Source: Streptomyces sp. SID8352
Lineage (GTDB): Bacteria > Actinomycetota > Actinomycetes > Streptomycetales > Streptomycetaceae
Direction: 5' to 3'
DNA: 64,000 nucleotides
Assembly (NCBI RefSeq): GCF_009862265.1
Contig: NZ_WWGX01000071.1
Span: 109,207-173,206 of the forward strand
In this document: in pieces, positions 42,544 to 49,444 of the stretch
How the letters are laid out: the number at the start of each line of letters is the position of its first letter
How positions within the stretch are numbered: the stretch's first letter is position 1
The notes under the pieces: generated by a model
Seen by the model: only the letters and a program-made list of their open reading frames with translations
Databases searched by the model: none
What the model was told of the DNA's origin: nothing
Translations under genes and position numbers: made by a program

Positions 42544-44046
42544 GTGACCACCTCAGCCGCGCGGCCCACCTATGCCGCCGTGTTCCGTTTCCCCCGTGCC
42601 CGCCGCACCTTCCTGTCCGCCCTCGTGGGCCGGCTCTCGTACGGCACCGTCTCCCTCGCCCTGATGCTCTCCGTGACCCGGTCCACCGGGTCCTACGCCG
42701 TGGCCGGTACGGTCATGGCCCTCTTCGGCGCCGCCGGCGTGGTACTGACGCCCACCCGAGCGGCCCTGGTCGACCGGTACGGCCCGCGCCGCGCCCTGCC
42801 GCCCATGGCGCTGCTCTACGCCGCCCTGCTCTGCGTCCTCGCGGCGGTCGCCCGGCTGCCGGGCGTCCACGTGGCGCCGCTCGCCGCCACCGCCGTCCTC
42901 GCCGGCGCCTGCGCGCCCCCGCTCGGGCCCACGATGCGCGCGGTCTGGGCCGCCCTCCTCCCCGACCGGGAGCTGCTGCAACGCGCCTACAGCCTGGACG
43001 GCGTCGCCGAGGAACTCCTCTTCGTCACCGGCCCCCTGCTGATCGGCGTGGTGATCGGGGTGGCCTCGCCGGACGCCGGGGTGGTGCTGAGCGCGCTGCT
43101 GGTGGCGGTGGGCACCCTCGCCTTCGCCGCCTCCCCGGCCACGGGCGCCCTCAACCGGGCGGCGCCCCCGGCCCCGGACGGCGCCCCGGAGCACCCCGGC
43201 GACCCCGGCACCGTCGGCGACCCCGGCACCCCGGCGGCCCTCGGTGCCCCTGGTGCCCCGGCGGACCCCCGCGTGGCGGGCAGGCCGGTCCGCGTCCTGG
43301 TGCAGCCGGTCGCCGTCGCCGCGGGCGTCGGCCTCGCGCTGAGCGCCGTCGACCTGCTGGCCGTCGCCTCCGCCGGGGAGCGGGGCCTCGGCGACGGCGC
43401 CGTCGCCTGGATGCTCGCGGCGCTGTCGGCGGGCAGCGCGGTGGGCGGTCTGCTCAACGGCGCCGTGCGCTGGAGCACCGCCGCGCGCGTCCGGCTTCCG
43501 CTGCTGGTGGCGGGGCTCGGGCTGACCCTGGCCGTCGCGGGGCTCGCCCCCGGTCCGGGCACCCTGGTCGCGGTCCTGGCCGTCGCGGGGCTGTTCGTGT
43601 CACCGGCGCTGACGACGGCGTATCTGATCGCGGACGCGAGCGTCCCGCCCGGGTTCCGGGTCCGGGCGGGCGCCTGGGTCAACACGGCGGTCAACGCGGG
43701 CAGTTCCGCCGGGATGGCGGCGGTGGGCCTGCTGCTGGAACGGGTTCCGCCGGCGGGGTGCTTCGCGCTCTGCGGGGCGTGCGCCCTCGCGGCCGCGCTG
43801 GTGCCCGGCGGGCGGGAACGGGCCGGGGGCGGAGGGCGCCGCTCCGTCCTCCGCCCGCGCCGTGGCGACGACGACCGGCCCCGGGCCCGCGCGGGTGGTC
43901 CGGACGGGGGCTCGGGCGGCGTGAACGGTCCGGGCGGGGGTCCGGGCCGCGCGGGTGGTCCGAGCGGTGGCGCGGGTGGTCCGGGTCCGAGCGGTGGGCC
44001 GGGTGGCCCGGGCGTGGGTCCCGGTGGCACGGCTGTCGGGAGCTGA
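42544..44046 (+). CDS. MFS transporter
   Basis: A 500-aa major facilitator protein with about twelve helices. The typical loop LVDRYGPRRALPPM lies between helices 2 and 3. A collagen-like low-complexity insert (GDPGTVGDPGTPAALGAPG) occupies the central cytoplasmic loop near residue 225, and the last ~75 residues are Gly/Arg/Pro-rich and disordered. GTG at 42544 follows GAGGAA. Substrate unknown. It is convergent with the MarR gene and separated from it by a very strong hairpin. Confidence 0.85.
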   Translation: MTTSAARPTYAAVFRFPRARRTFLSALVGRLSYGTVSLALMLSVTRSTGSYAVAGTVMALFGAAGVVLTPTRAALVDRYGPRRALPPMALLYAALLCVLAAVARLPGVHVAPLAATAVLAGACAPPLGPTMRAVWAALLPDRELLQRAYSLDGVAEELLFVTGPLLIGVVIGVASPDAGVVLSALLVAVGTLAFAASPATGALNRAAPPAPDGAPEHPGDPGTVGDPGTPAALGAPGAPADPRVAGRPVRVLVQPVAVAAGVGLALSAVDLLAVASAGERGLGDGAVAWMLAALSAGSAVGGLLNGAVRWSTAARVRLPLLVAGLGLTLAVAGLAPGPGTLVAVLAVAGLFVSPALTTAYLIADASVPPGFRVRAGAWVNTAVNAGSSAGMAAVGLLLERVPPAGCFALCGACALAAALVPGGRERAGGGGRRSVLRPRRGDDDRPRARAGGPDGGSGGVNGPGGGPGRAGGPSGGAGGPGPSGGPGGPGVGPGGTAVGS

Positions 44047-44149
44047 TCCCGTGCCGCCCGGCACCGGGCGCTCCCGCCGCGCCGCCCGGCCCGCGGGGCA
44101 CCGGTGGTCCCGCGGGGCGGCCCGGCGGACGCGGGTCCCGGCGCCGAAC

Positions 44150-44201
44150 GGCCCGGCCCGGCGGGCGGTGCGGGGGTGCGCACCGCCCGCCGGGCCGGGC
44201 C
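44150..44201. terminator. Bidirectional terminator, 23-bp perfect stem
   Basis: Bases 44150-44172 pair perfectly with 44179-44201 around loop GGGGTG. It lies between the convergent MFS and MarR genes and should stop transcription from both sides. Confidence 0.88.
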
Positions 44202-44243
44202 GCGGAAGGGTTCCTCAGCGTGCGGTCGGCGTGCCGCTGAGGG

Positions 44244-44720
44244 TCACGGGCGCCCGCGCTGTCCGCGCAGGTGCTCCGCGATGGGCTTGAGCGCCTTGTC
44301 CAGGTCGGTCAGCGCCTCGGGGTCCATCAGGTCGATGAAGTGCCTGCGCACGGAGGCCACGTGGTGCGGCGCGACCTTGCGCATCGTCTCCATGCCGTGC
44401 TCGGTGAGGACGGCGAACAGGCCCCGGCGGTCGGACTCGCAGTTCTCCCGGCGGACCAGGTTCGCGTTCTCCATGCGGGTGATCTGGTGGGAGAGCCGGC
44501 TCTTGGACTGCATCGTGGCGGCGGCGAGATCGCTCATCCGCATCCGGTCGTCCTCCGACTCGGACAGGTTCACCAGGATCTCGTAGTCGTTCATCGTCAG
44601 GCCGAACGGCTGCAGATCCTTTTCGAGCTGGTAGGTCAACAGCCTGTTGACCTCCAGATGGGTGCGCCACGCACACTGCTCCGACTCGGTCAGCCAGCGG
44701 GTGGCGGTATCGGTCTCCAT
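44244..44720 (-). CDS. absC: MarR-family regulator, AbsC-like
   Basis: A 158-aa winged-helix repressor-type protein. The recognition region reads RMRMSDLAAATMQSKSRLSH with QITRMENANLVRRENCESDRRG forming the wing. In order and length it corresponds to AbsC (SCO5405) of S. coelicolor, a pleiotropic regulator of antibiotic production linked to zinc-dependent control of the coelibactin cluster; this identity is by synteny from memory. The ATG at 44720 lies 20 bp from an imperfect inverted repeat that could be its own operator. The AIM24 operon further right runs in the same direction, ending 102 bp upstream. Confidence 0.8.
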   Translation of the reverse strand: METDTATRWLTESEQCAWRTHLEVNRLLTYQLEKDLQPFGLTMNDYEILVNLSESEDDRMRMSDLAAATMQSKSRLSHQITRMENANLVRRENCESDRRGLFAVLTEHGMETMRKVAPHHVASVRRHFIDLMDPEALTDLDKALKPIAEHLRGQRGRP

Positions 44721-44740
44721 GAATGAAGTCTACCTAAAAA

Positions 44741-44754
44741 GTTGAAATGTGAAC
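44741..44754 (-). promoter_or_regulatory. Imperfect inverted repeat upstream of absC
   Basis: GTTCACATTTCAAC in the gene direction pairs in five of seven positions, inside an unusually AT-rich stretch (44721-44760). Size and place fit a MarR autoregulatory operator overlapping the promoter. Confidence 0.35.
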
Positions 44755-44821
44755 TAGGAAGAGTGGCGATGTGACGGAGTCGCTGGGCAGGCGTTCGAGG
44801 TGACACTCCGCAGGGTACCGC

Positions 44822-45595
44822 TCACCGTCCGAAGCGGTTCTGAAGACCGCCGAGCTGTCCGGGAAGACCCCCCGCCCCCGGGCGGCCCCCCTGGCCGCCC
44901 GGACCGCCGCCGGGCACGCCCGCCTGTGCCGGGGGCAGCCCCCTGTCCCTCTCCTCCATCAGGGCCTCGCTCGACTGCAGCAGCACCGTCCCGGCGCCCA
45001 CGAACTCGAACTGGTGCTCCTCCCCCGAGGCCCCTCCCAGCCCCGTCATGGCCCGCAGACCGCCCAGGAAGCCGGTCAGATAGGCGTGGTCGTAGTGGTG
45101 GCACGGGGAGGGGCAGTCCGCCCAGCCGACCAGGGCCTGCGGATCCACCCGGATCGGCGGCTCGACGAACACCACTGGACCATTCGACGCCGCCACGAAC
45201 TTCCCGGTTCCGATCAATGTCAGAAAGCCCGGCACGATCGACTGCTTCAGTGCCAGACTCGGCTCGAAAGCGAGCAGATTGCCGGAGCGGATGGTCAGAT
45301 TGCCGTCCTCCAGGTCGTACGAGTTCACATCGAAGGCCCGGTCCGCCAGCAGCATCAGGCCCGACCCCTCGGCCACCACCCAGTCGCTCGCGTGCAGCGG
45401 CGAGTGGAACGACATGCGCGTCAGGCGGTCCAGCCGGCCGTGCCCGATCCCGTTGAACTCGACCGACCCGTAGTAGGCGATCATCTTCCCCTTCTGCAGG
45501 AACCACTGACTCCCCTTCAGGGAGACGCAGAAGGTGTACGCGTTGACGTTGTCGTTCTCCGGCAGGGTCGACGGATCGTGGTGGACGATGCTCAC
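44822..45595 (-). CDS. AIM24 family protein (third of three)
   Basis: A 257-aa protein with the AIM24 beta fold: SLKGSQWFLQKGKMIAYYG, the GLMLLADRAFDVNSYDL strand pair, LTIRSGNLLAFEPSL and SNGPVVFVEPPIRVDPQAL. The tail is Gly/Pro/Gln-rich (VPGGGPGGQGG) and disordered. Its ATG overlaps the stop of the preceding AIM24 gene (ATGA). The domain resembles a beta-helix seen in yeast AIM24 and in bacterial proteins near TerD-type genes, but no biochemical function is established to my knowledge. It has two cysteines in DCPSPCHHYDHAY, absent from its two paralogues, that might bind metal. Confidence 0.85.
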   Translation of the reverse strand: MSIVHHDPSTLPENDNVNAYTFCVSLKGSQWFLQKGKMIAYYGSVEFNGIGHGRLDRLTRMSFHSPLHASDWVVAEGSGLMLLADRAFDVNSYDLEDGNLTIRSGNLLAFEPSLALKQSIVPGFLTLIGTGKFVAASNGPVVFVEPPIRVDPQALVGWADCPSPCHHYDHAYLTGFLGGLRAMTGLGGASGEEHQFEFVGAGTVLLQSSEALMEERDRGLPPAQAGVPGGGPGGQGGRPGAGGLPGQLGGLQNRFGR

Positions 45596-46251
45596 AGCTT
45601 CTCCTCCGACGCCTGGACGTACACCGCGCCGCTGCCGCTCAGCTCCAGTTGGAACGCCTCGCCGGAGCCGCGCCCCACCATGTCCCGCCAGCCCAGCGCC
45701 GTGGACAGCCGGTTCCGCACGTCCCCGTGGTGGGCGACGTAGGCCTGGGGATCGACGTGCACCGGGCGCTGCGGGGTGATCGGGACCTCCAGCACCCCGC
45801 CGTGGGCCATCACGGCGACCGCGCCGTGCCCCTTCAGGGTGGTGGTGAACAGGCCCTGGCCGCTGACCTGGCCGCGCACCATGCCCATCACCCCGCCCTG
45901 CGAGCCCAGGAACACCGTGCCCTGCTCCAGGGTGCCCTCGAAGGCGAGCAGCCGGTCCGCCTCCACGTACAGGGTGTCGCCGGAGAGCCGGATCACCTGG
46001 ACGTGGTGGCCGCCGTGCCCGAAGAACACCGTGCCGTCCCCCTCCACCGTCATCAGCGGCGTCGACTCGTTGGCCACCCGGCGGCCGATCATCGACATCA
46101 CCCCGCCCTGCCCGCCGAGCAGATCGGGGGTGAACGTCACCTCGCCCCGGTACGCCAGCATGGCGCCGCGCTGGCTGAACAGCCGGACGCCCGGGGTCAC
46201 CGTCGCCCGCACCATCTTGGAGTTGACCTCCTCGAAGCCCATGTCACACAT
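45592..46251 (-). CDS. AIM24 family protein (second of three)
   Basis: A 219-aa beta-rich protein: RLFSQRGAMLAYRGEVTF, MTVEGDGTVFFGHGGHHVQVI, LYVEADRLLAFEGTL, GLFTTTLKGHGAVAVMAHGG and VHVDPQAYVAHHGDVR. The PQAYVAHHG and GxGAVYVQ ends are shared with the next gene. It overlaps the first AIM24 gene by 8 bp and the third by 4 bp, so the three are almost certainly made together. No signal peptide or membrane segment. Confidence 0.87.
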   Translation of the reverse strand: MCDMGFEEVNSKMVRATVTPGVRLFSQRGAMLAYRGEVTFTPDLLGGQGGVMSMIGRRVANESTPLMTVEGDGTVFFGHGGHHVQVIRLSGDTLYVEADRLLAFEGTLEQGTVFLGSQGGVMGMVRGQVSGQGLFTTTLKGHGAVAVMAHGGVLEVPITPQRPVHVDPQAYVAHHGDVRNRLSTALGWRDMVGRGSGEAFQLELSGSGAVYVQASEEKL

Positions 46252-46876
46252 CCCCCCCGACGGTGTTCCGCTCGCTGGGCTGCACGTACACCAGCCCGTC
46301 GCCCTCGAAGCGGATCTGGAAGGCCTCGCCGCCGCCCTCGCCGAACAGCGTGCGCACGCTCGCCCCGGACTGGAAGGACTGGCGCAGATTCCCCTGGTGC
46401 GCGACGTACGCCCCCGGGTCCACCGTCAGCGGGTACCGCGCGCTCACCCGCAGCACCACCGCCGGGCCGTCCGACATGATCGCCACCTGGCCGTGCCCCT
46501 CGACCGTCGTGGTGAACAGCCCGTTGCCCTGGGAGGCGCCGCGCAGCCCGGTGAAGCTCGTGCCGGTGCGCAGCCCGGGGTCGGCCGCCAGGAAGTTGCT
46601 GGACTCCACGTAGAGTCTCTCGCCCCGGAGCGCCACGAGGTTGATCTCCGAGGCCCGGTCCGCGAACCAGCAGGTGCCCCGCCCCTTCACCTCCATCACG
46701 GCCATCCGCTCACCGGTGAGCCGCCGCGTCACCATGCCCCGCACGCCCTCACCGCCGCCCGTCAGCTTCTTGAAGGCCATCTCGCCGTCGTACGCGACCA
46801 TCGAGCCGTTCTTCGCCTTCACGGCGTCCCCGGCCAGGTCGACGGCGAGCACCCTGCTGCCCTGAAGTCGAAACAT
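46244..46876 (-). CDS. AIM24 family protein (first of three)
   Basis: A 210-aa protein: FRLQGSRVLAVDLAGDAVKA, GSMVAYDGEMAFKKLTGG, LYVESSNFLAADPGLRTG, GLFTTTVEGHGQVAIMSDG and LTVDPGAYVAHQGNLRQ. The ATG at 46876 lacks a clear ribosome site, though the frame is open to 47278; the upstream part is compositional only. As head gene of the operon it is closest to the domain consensus. The upstream 260 bp to the divergent DUF3817 gene should hold the promoter. Confidence 0.87.
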   Translation of the reverse strand: MFRLQGSRVLAVDLAGDAVKAKNGSMVAYDGEMAFKKLTGGGEGVRGMVTRRLTGERMAVMEVKGRGTCWFADRASEINLVALRGERLYVESSNFLAADPGLRTGTSFTGLRGASQGNGLFTTTVEGHGQVAIMSDGPAVVLRVSARYPLTVDPGAYVAHQGNLRQSFQSGASVRTLFGEGGGEAFQIRFEGDGLVYVQPSERNTVGGDV

Positions 46877-47134
46877 CGCCACGCAGCGAAGGTAGCCGCC
46901 GCGGGGGCCCCGCCGACAGCCCCGCGGGGGTGGGTTCGCCCTGATCTCTCCCCTGGGGGACGTCTCGGGGTCGCCCCGGGCGCGCGGCCCCGTCCCCGCC
47001 CCTCGCGCGGCCCGGTCCCACCCCCTCGCCCGGTCGCTCCGCGCGTTTGCCACAATGGACGGGGCGCTTGTGCGCGAGTTCACAAGCCGCCCCGGCCCAT
47101 CGCTGCCCGATGCCCCTTTCCCTGAAGGTGACCC

Positions 47135-47479
47135 GTGGACCTCAAGACCGCCTCCGCCCTCCGCCGCCTCCGACTGGTCTCGGCCCCCGAGGCGATCTCG
47201 TTCCTGCTGCTGATCGTCTGCTCGGTGCTCAAGCGGACCACCGACTTCAACGCGGTGCCCGTGATGGGCATGCTCCACGGTGTCCTCTTCGTGCTCTATG
47301 CGGTCTTCTGGGCGGACGCCTGGAACCGCGCCAAGTGGCCGCTGGGCACCGCCGCGCTCTACTTCGTCCTCTCGGTCCTGCCGCTCGGCGGCTTCTTCGC
47401 GGAGCGGCGCCTCAAGCGCGAGGCCGAGAGCGCGGTCATCGCCTCCCGCGCCCGCCGGGAAGGGGTCGTCGGCGCATGA
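47135..47479 (+). CDS. DUF3817 membrane protein
   Basis: A 114-aa protein with three transmembrane helices (about residues 17-37, 43-61 and 68-88), the ISFLLLIVCSVLKRTTDFNAVPVMGMLHGVLF core and the basic end FFAERRLKRE, typical of DUF3817. Function unknown. GTG at 47135 follows GAAGGTG. Its stop overlaps the next gene (ATGA). A paralogue lies at 48623-48961. Confidence 0.87.
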   Translation: MDLKTASALRRLRLVSAPEAISFLLLIVCSVLKRTTDFNAVPVMGMLHGVLFVLYAVFWADAWNRAKWPLGTAALYFVLSVLPLGGFFAERRLKREAESAVIASRARREGVVGA

Positions 47480-47769
47480 TCGTCGCCTTCTCCGTGACGC
47501 CCCTCGGTGTCGGCGAGGACGTGGGGGAGTACGTCGCCGACGCCGTCCGCGTGGTCCGCGAGTCCGGGCTGCCCAACCGCACCGACGCGATGTTCACCTC
47601 CGTCGAGGGCGAGTGGGACGAGGTCATGGACGTGGTCCGGCGGGCCGTCGCCGCCGTGGAGGCGCGGGCGCCCCGCGTCTCCCTCGTTCTCAAGGCCGAC
47701 CTCCGCCCCGGTGTCACCGACGGGCTCACCGGCAAGGTCGAGACCGTGGAGCGCCACCTCGCGTCCTGA
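47476..47769 (+). CDS. MTH1187/YkoF-like thiamine-binding family protein
   Basis: A 97-aa ferredoxin-like protein: MIVAFSVTPLGVGEDVGEYVADAV, SGLPNRTDAMFTSVEGEWDEVMDVVRRA and VSLVLKADLRPGVTDGLTGKV. Members of this family (PF01910) bind thiamine or hydroxymethylpyrimidine-like ligands, but the ligand here is not proven. Overlap with the DUF3817 gene suggests a linked membrane function. It ends 84 bp before the MarR gene. Confidence 0.85.
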   Translation: MIVAFSVTPLGVGEDVGEYVADAVRVVRESGLPNRTDAMFTSVEGEWDEVMDVVRRAVAAVEARAPRVSLVLKADLRPGVTDGLTGKVETVERHLAS

Positions 47770-47830
47770 CCGGGCGCGGGGCGGCGAACAGGACGGTATC
47801 GAAGGACGAGACGGGGCTGAACGGCATATG

Positions 47831-47840
47831 ACCGGCCGGT
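47831..47840 (+). promoter_or_regulatory. Palindrome before the second MarR gene
   Basis: ACCGGCCGGT is a perfect 10-bp palindrome lying 13 bp before the GTG start and flanked by CATATG and ATGG. It could be an autoregulatory operator; short GC palindromes also occur by chance in this genome. Confidence 0.3.
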
Positions 47841-47853
47841 ATGGTCTGGTCCC

Positions 47854-48363
47854 GTGCCGAAGCCCCTCAGTCTCTCCTTCGATCCCATCGCCCGAGCCGA
47901 CGAACTCTGGAACCGGCGCTGGGGCGCTGTCCCCTCGATGGCGGCGATCACCTCCATCATGCGGGCCCAACAGATCCTGCTGGCCGAGGTCGACGCGGTG
48001 GTCAAGCCGTACGGGCTGACGTTCGCGCGCTACGAGGCGCTGGTGCTGCTCACCTTCTCCAAGGCGGGCGAGCTGCCGATGTCCAAGATCGGCGAGCGGC
48101 TGATGGTCCACCCCACCTCGGTGACGAACACCGTCGACCGGCTGGTGCGGTCGGGCCTGGTCGGCAAGCGGCCCAACCCCAACGACGGGCGCGGCACCCT
48201 CGCCAGCATCACCGCCAAGGGCCGCGAGGTCGTCGAGTCCGCCACCCGCGACCTGATGGCCATGGACTTCGGCCTGGGCGCCTACGACGCCGAGGAGTGC
48301 GCCGAGATCTTCGCCATGCTCCGCCCCCTGCGGGTCGCCGCCGGAGACTTCACGGCGGAGTGA
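47854..48363 (+). CDS. MarR-family transcriptional regulator
   Basis: A 169-aa winged-helix regulator. The DNA-binding core is LPMSKIGERLMVHPTSVTNTVDRLVRSGLV with the wing KRPNPNDGRGTLASITAKG. Distinct from AbsC. GTG at 47854 is the only plausible start; the ribosome site is weak. It sits between the two DUF3817 genes in the same direction, so it may regulate one or both; this is inference. Confidence 0.88.
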   Translation: MPKPLSLSFDPIARADELWNRRWGAVPSMAAITSIMRAQQILLAEVDAVVKPYGLTFARYEALVLLTFSKAGELPMSKIGERLMVHPTSVTNTVDRLVRSGLVGKRPNPNDGRGTLASITAKGREVVESATRDLMAMDFGLGAYDAEECAEIFAMLRPLRVAAGDFTAE

Positions 48364-48622
48364 CGCCCGCCCGGCCGCGGGAGGCCACCCGTGCGGGTGG
48401 GAACCCCCGGCCGCCCGGCGCGCGCGGCCGTGCCCGCGCGGCGAGGAGGCCCGCCGGTTCCGGTTCGCGGCCGCCCCGCGTGCGGCCGTGCCCGCGCGGC
48501 GGAGCGGCGGCCCCTCGTGGCCCGTCGTGTCCCCGCGGGCCGGACGCGCCGCCCTCCGGCCGCCGCCGGGGTCCGGCGACCCGGGGCGGGATCTCCCGGA
48601 ACGGCCCGTTACGCTCGATGCC

Positions 48623-48961
48623 ATGAAGAAGAGCGTGCTGACCCGCTACCGGGTCATGGCCTACGTCACCGGTGTCCTCCTGGTCGCGCTGACCCTCGGC
48701 ATGATCGGCAAGTACGCCCTGGACATGGGCGGCGCGGCCGACTTCACCCAGGTGGTCAGCATCGCCCACGGCTGGCTCTACGTCGTCTACCTGATCTTCG
48801 CCTTCGACCTGGGCTCCAAGGCCAAGTGGCCGGTGAAGAAGCAGCTCTGGGTGCTGCTCGCCGGGACGATCCCCACCGCCGCGTTCTTCGTCGAGCGCCG
48901 GATCAGCCGCGAGCTGGGGGCCCGGGGCGCGGACGGCGCCCCCGCCGTCGCCGAGGCCTAG
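48623..48961 (+). CDS. DUF3817 membrane protein, paralogue
   Basis: A 112-aa three-helix protein: VMAYVTGVLLVALTLGMIG, VVSIAHGWLYVVYLIFAFDLG, KKQLWVLLAGTIPTAAFFVERRI. It shares the HGxxxVxY and FFxERR landmarks with the gene at 47135. ATG at 48623. The stop TAG (48959-48961) is formed at the junction with the second 162-bp element, exactly as for the phosphatase-like gene at 2752. Confidence 0.87.
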   Translation: MKKSVLTRYRVMAYVTGVLLVALTLGMIGKYALDMGGAADFTQVVSIAHGWLYVVYLIFAFDLGSKAKWPVKKQLWVLLAGTIPTAAFFVERRISRELGARGADGAPAVAEA

Positions 48962-49121
48962 GGCCTCTCGTTTGGACCATGCCGGGCTCGCGGGCCCCGG
49001 CGCCGCAGCTCGCCGGGTTGTCGTCGGTCGCCGGGGCTTCGCCCCGACTCCCTCCTCCGCCTTGCGACGCACGGCGCCGGACCCCGCTCCCTGATCCGGC
49101 CCGATCCAGACGAAACACCCT
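48960..49121 (+). repeat. 162-bp intergenic repeat element, copy 2
   Basis: Second copy of the element at 2751-2912, same length and orientation, with about a dozen substitutions. It runs from AGGGCCTCTCGTTTGG to CGAAACACCCT. The left end again completes a TAG stop codon of the upstream gene. About 320 bp of further non-coding DNA follow before icmA. Confidence 0.8.
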
Positions 49122-49413
49122 GGGCTCCCGCAGGGGGCCGCTCCTCCACGGCCGGTCCCCGCGCTCCGTCGCCGGTCCCGGTCGCGTCGCCGGCCCCGGT
49201 CGCGTCGCCGGGGCCGCACTCCGGCTGCCGGTGCCCGCGCTCCCGCCGCCGGGTGCGGCAACCCGCGTCACGGACGACGACGATGCCGCCGCCCGGCCCG
49301 GCGGCTCCGTGGGCGGGGCCGGGGCTCCCCGCGTCCGGCCGGTGACCGGTGACATGCCCGGTCACGGCCTCCCCGCCGCCGTACGGAGCAGCGCGTCGCG
49401 GCCCGCCGTCGAC
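49122..49413. other. Non-coding region upstream of icmA
   Basis: 292 bp of GC-rich sequence with two copies of the word CCGGTCGCGTCGCCGG around 49185-49212 (CCCCGGTCGCGTCGCCGG repeated with CCCGGTCGCGTCGCC). No gene or clear promoter element before the palindrome at 49414. Confidence 0.4.
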
Positions 49414-49437
49414 ATTTACTTGGACGTCCTAGTAAAT
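49414..49437 (+). promoter_or_regulatory. 24-bp near-perfect palindrome at the icmA start
   Basis: Arms ATTTACT and AGTAAAT flank the core GGACGTCC, with only one non-pairing position per arm (T on both sides). The right arm contains TAGTAA (49430-49435), a possible -10 box. The GGAG ribosome site follows at 49439-49442 and ATG at 49445. It looks like an operator that overlaps the promoter. Confidence 0.65.
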
Positions 49438-49444
49438 TGGAGTC

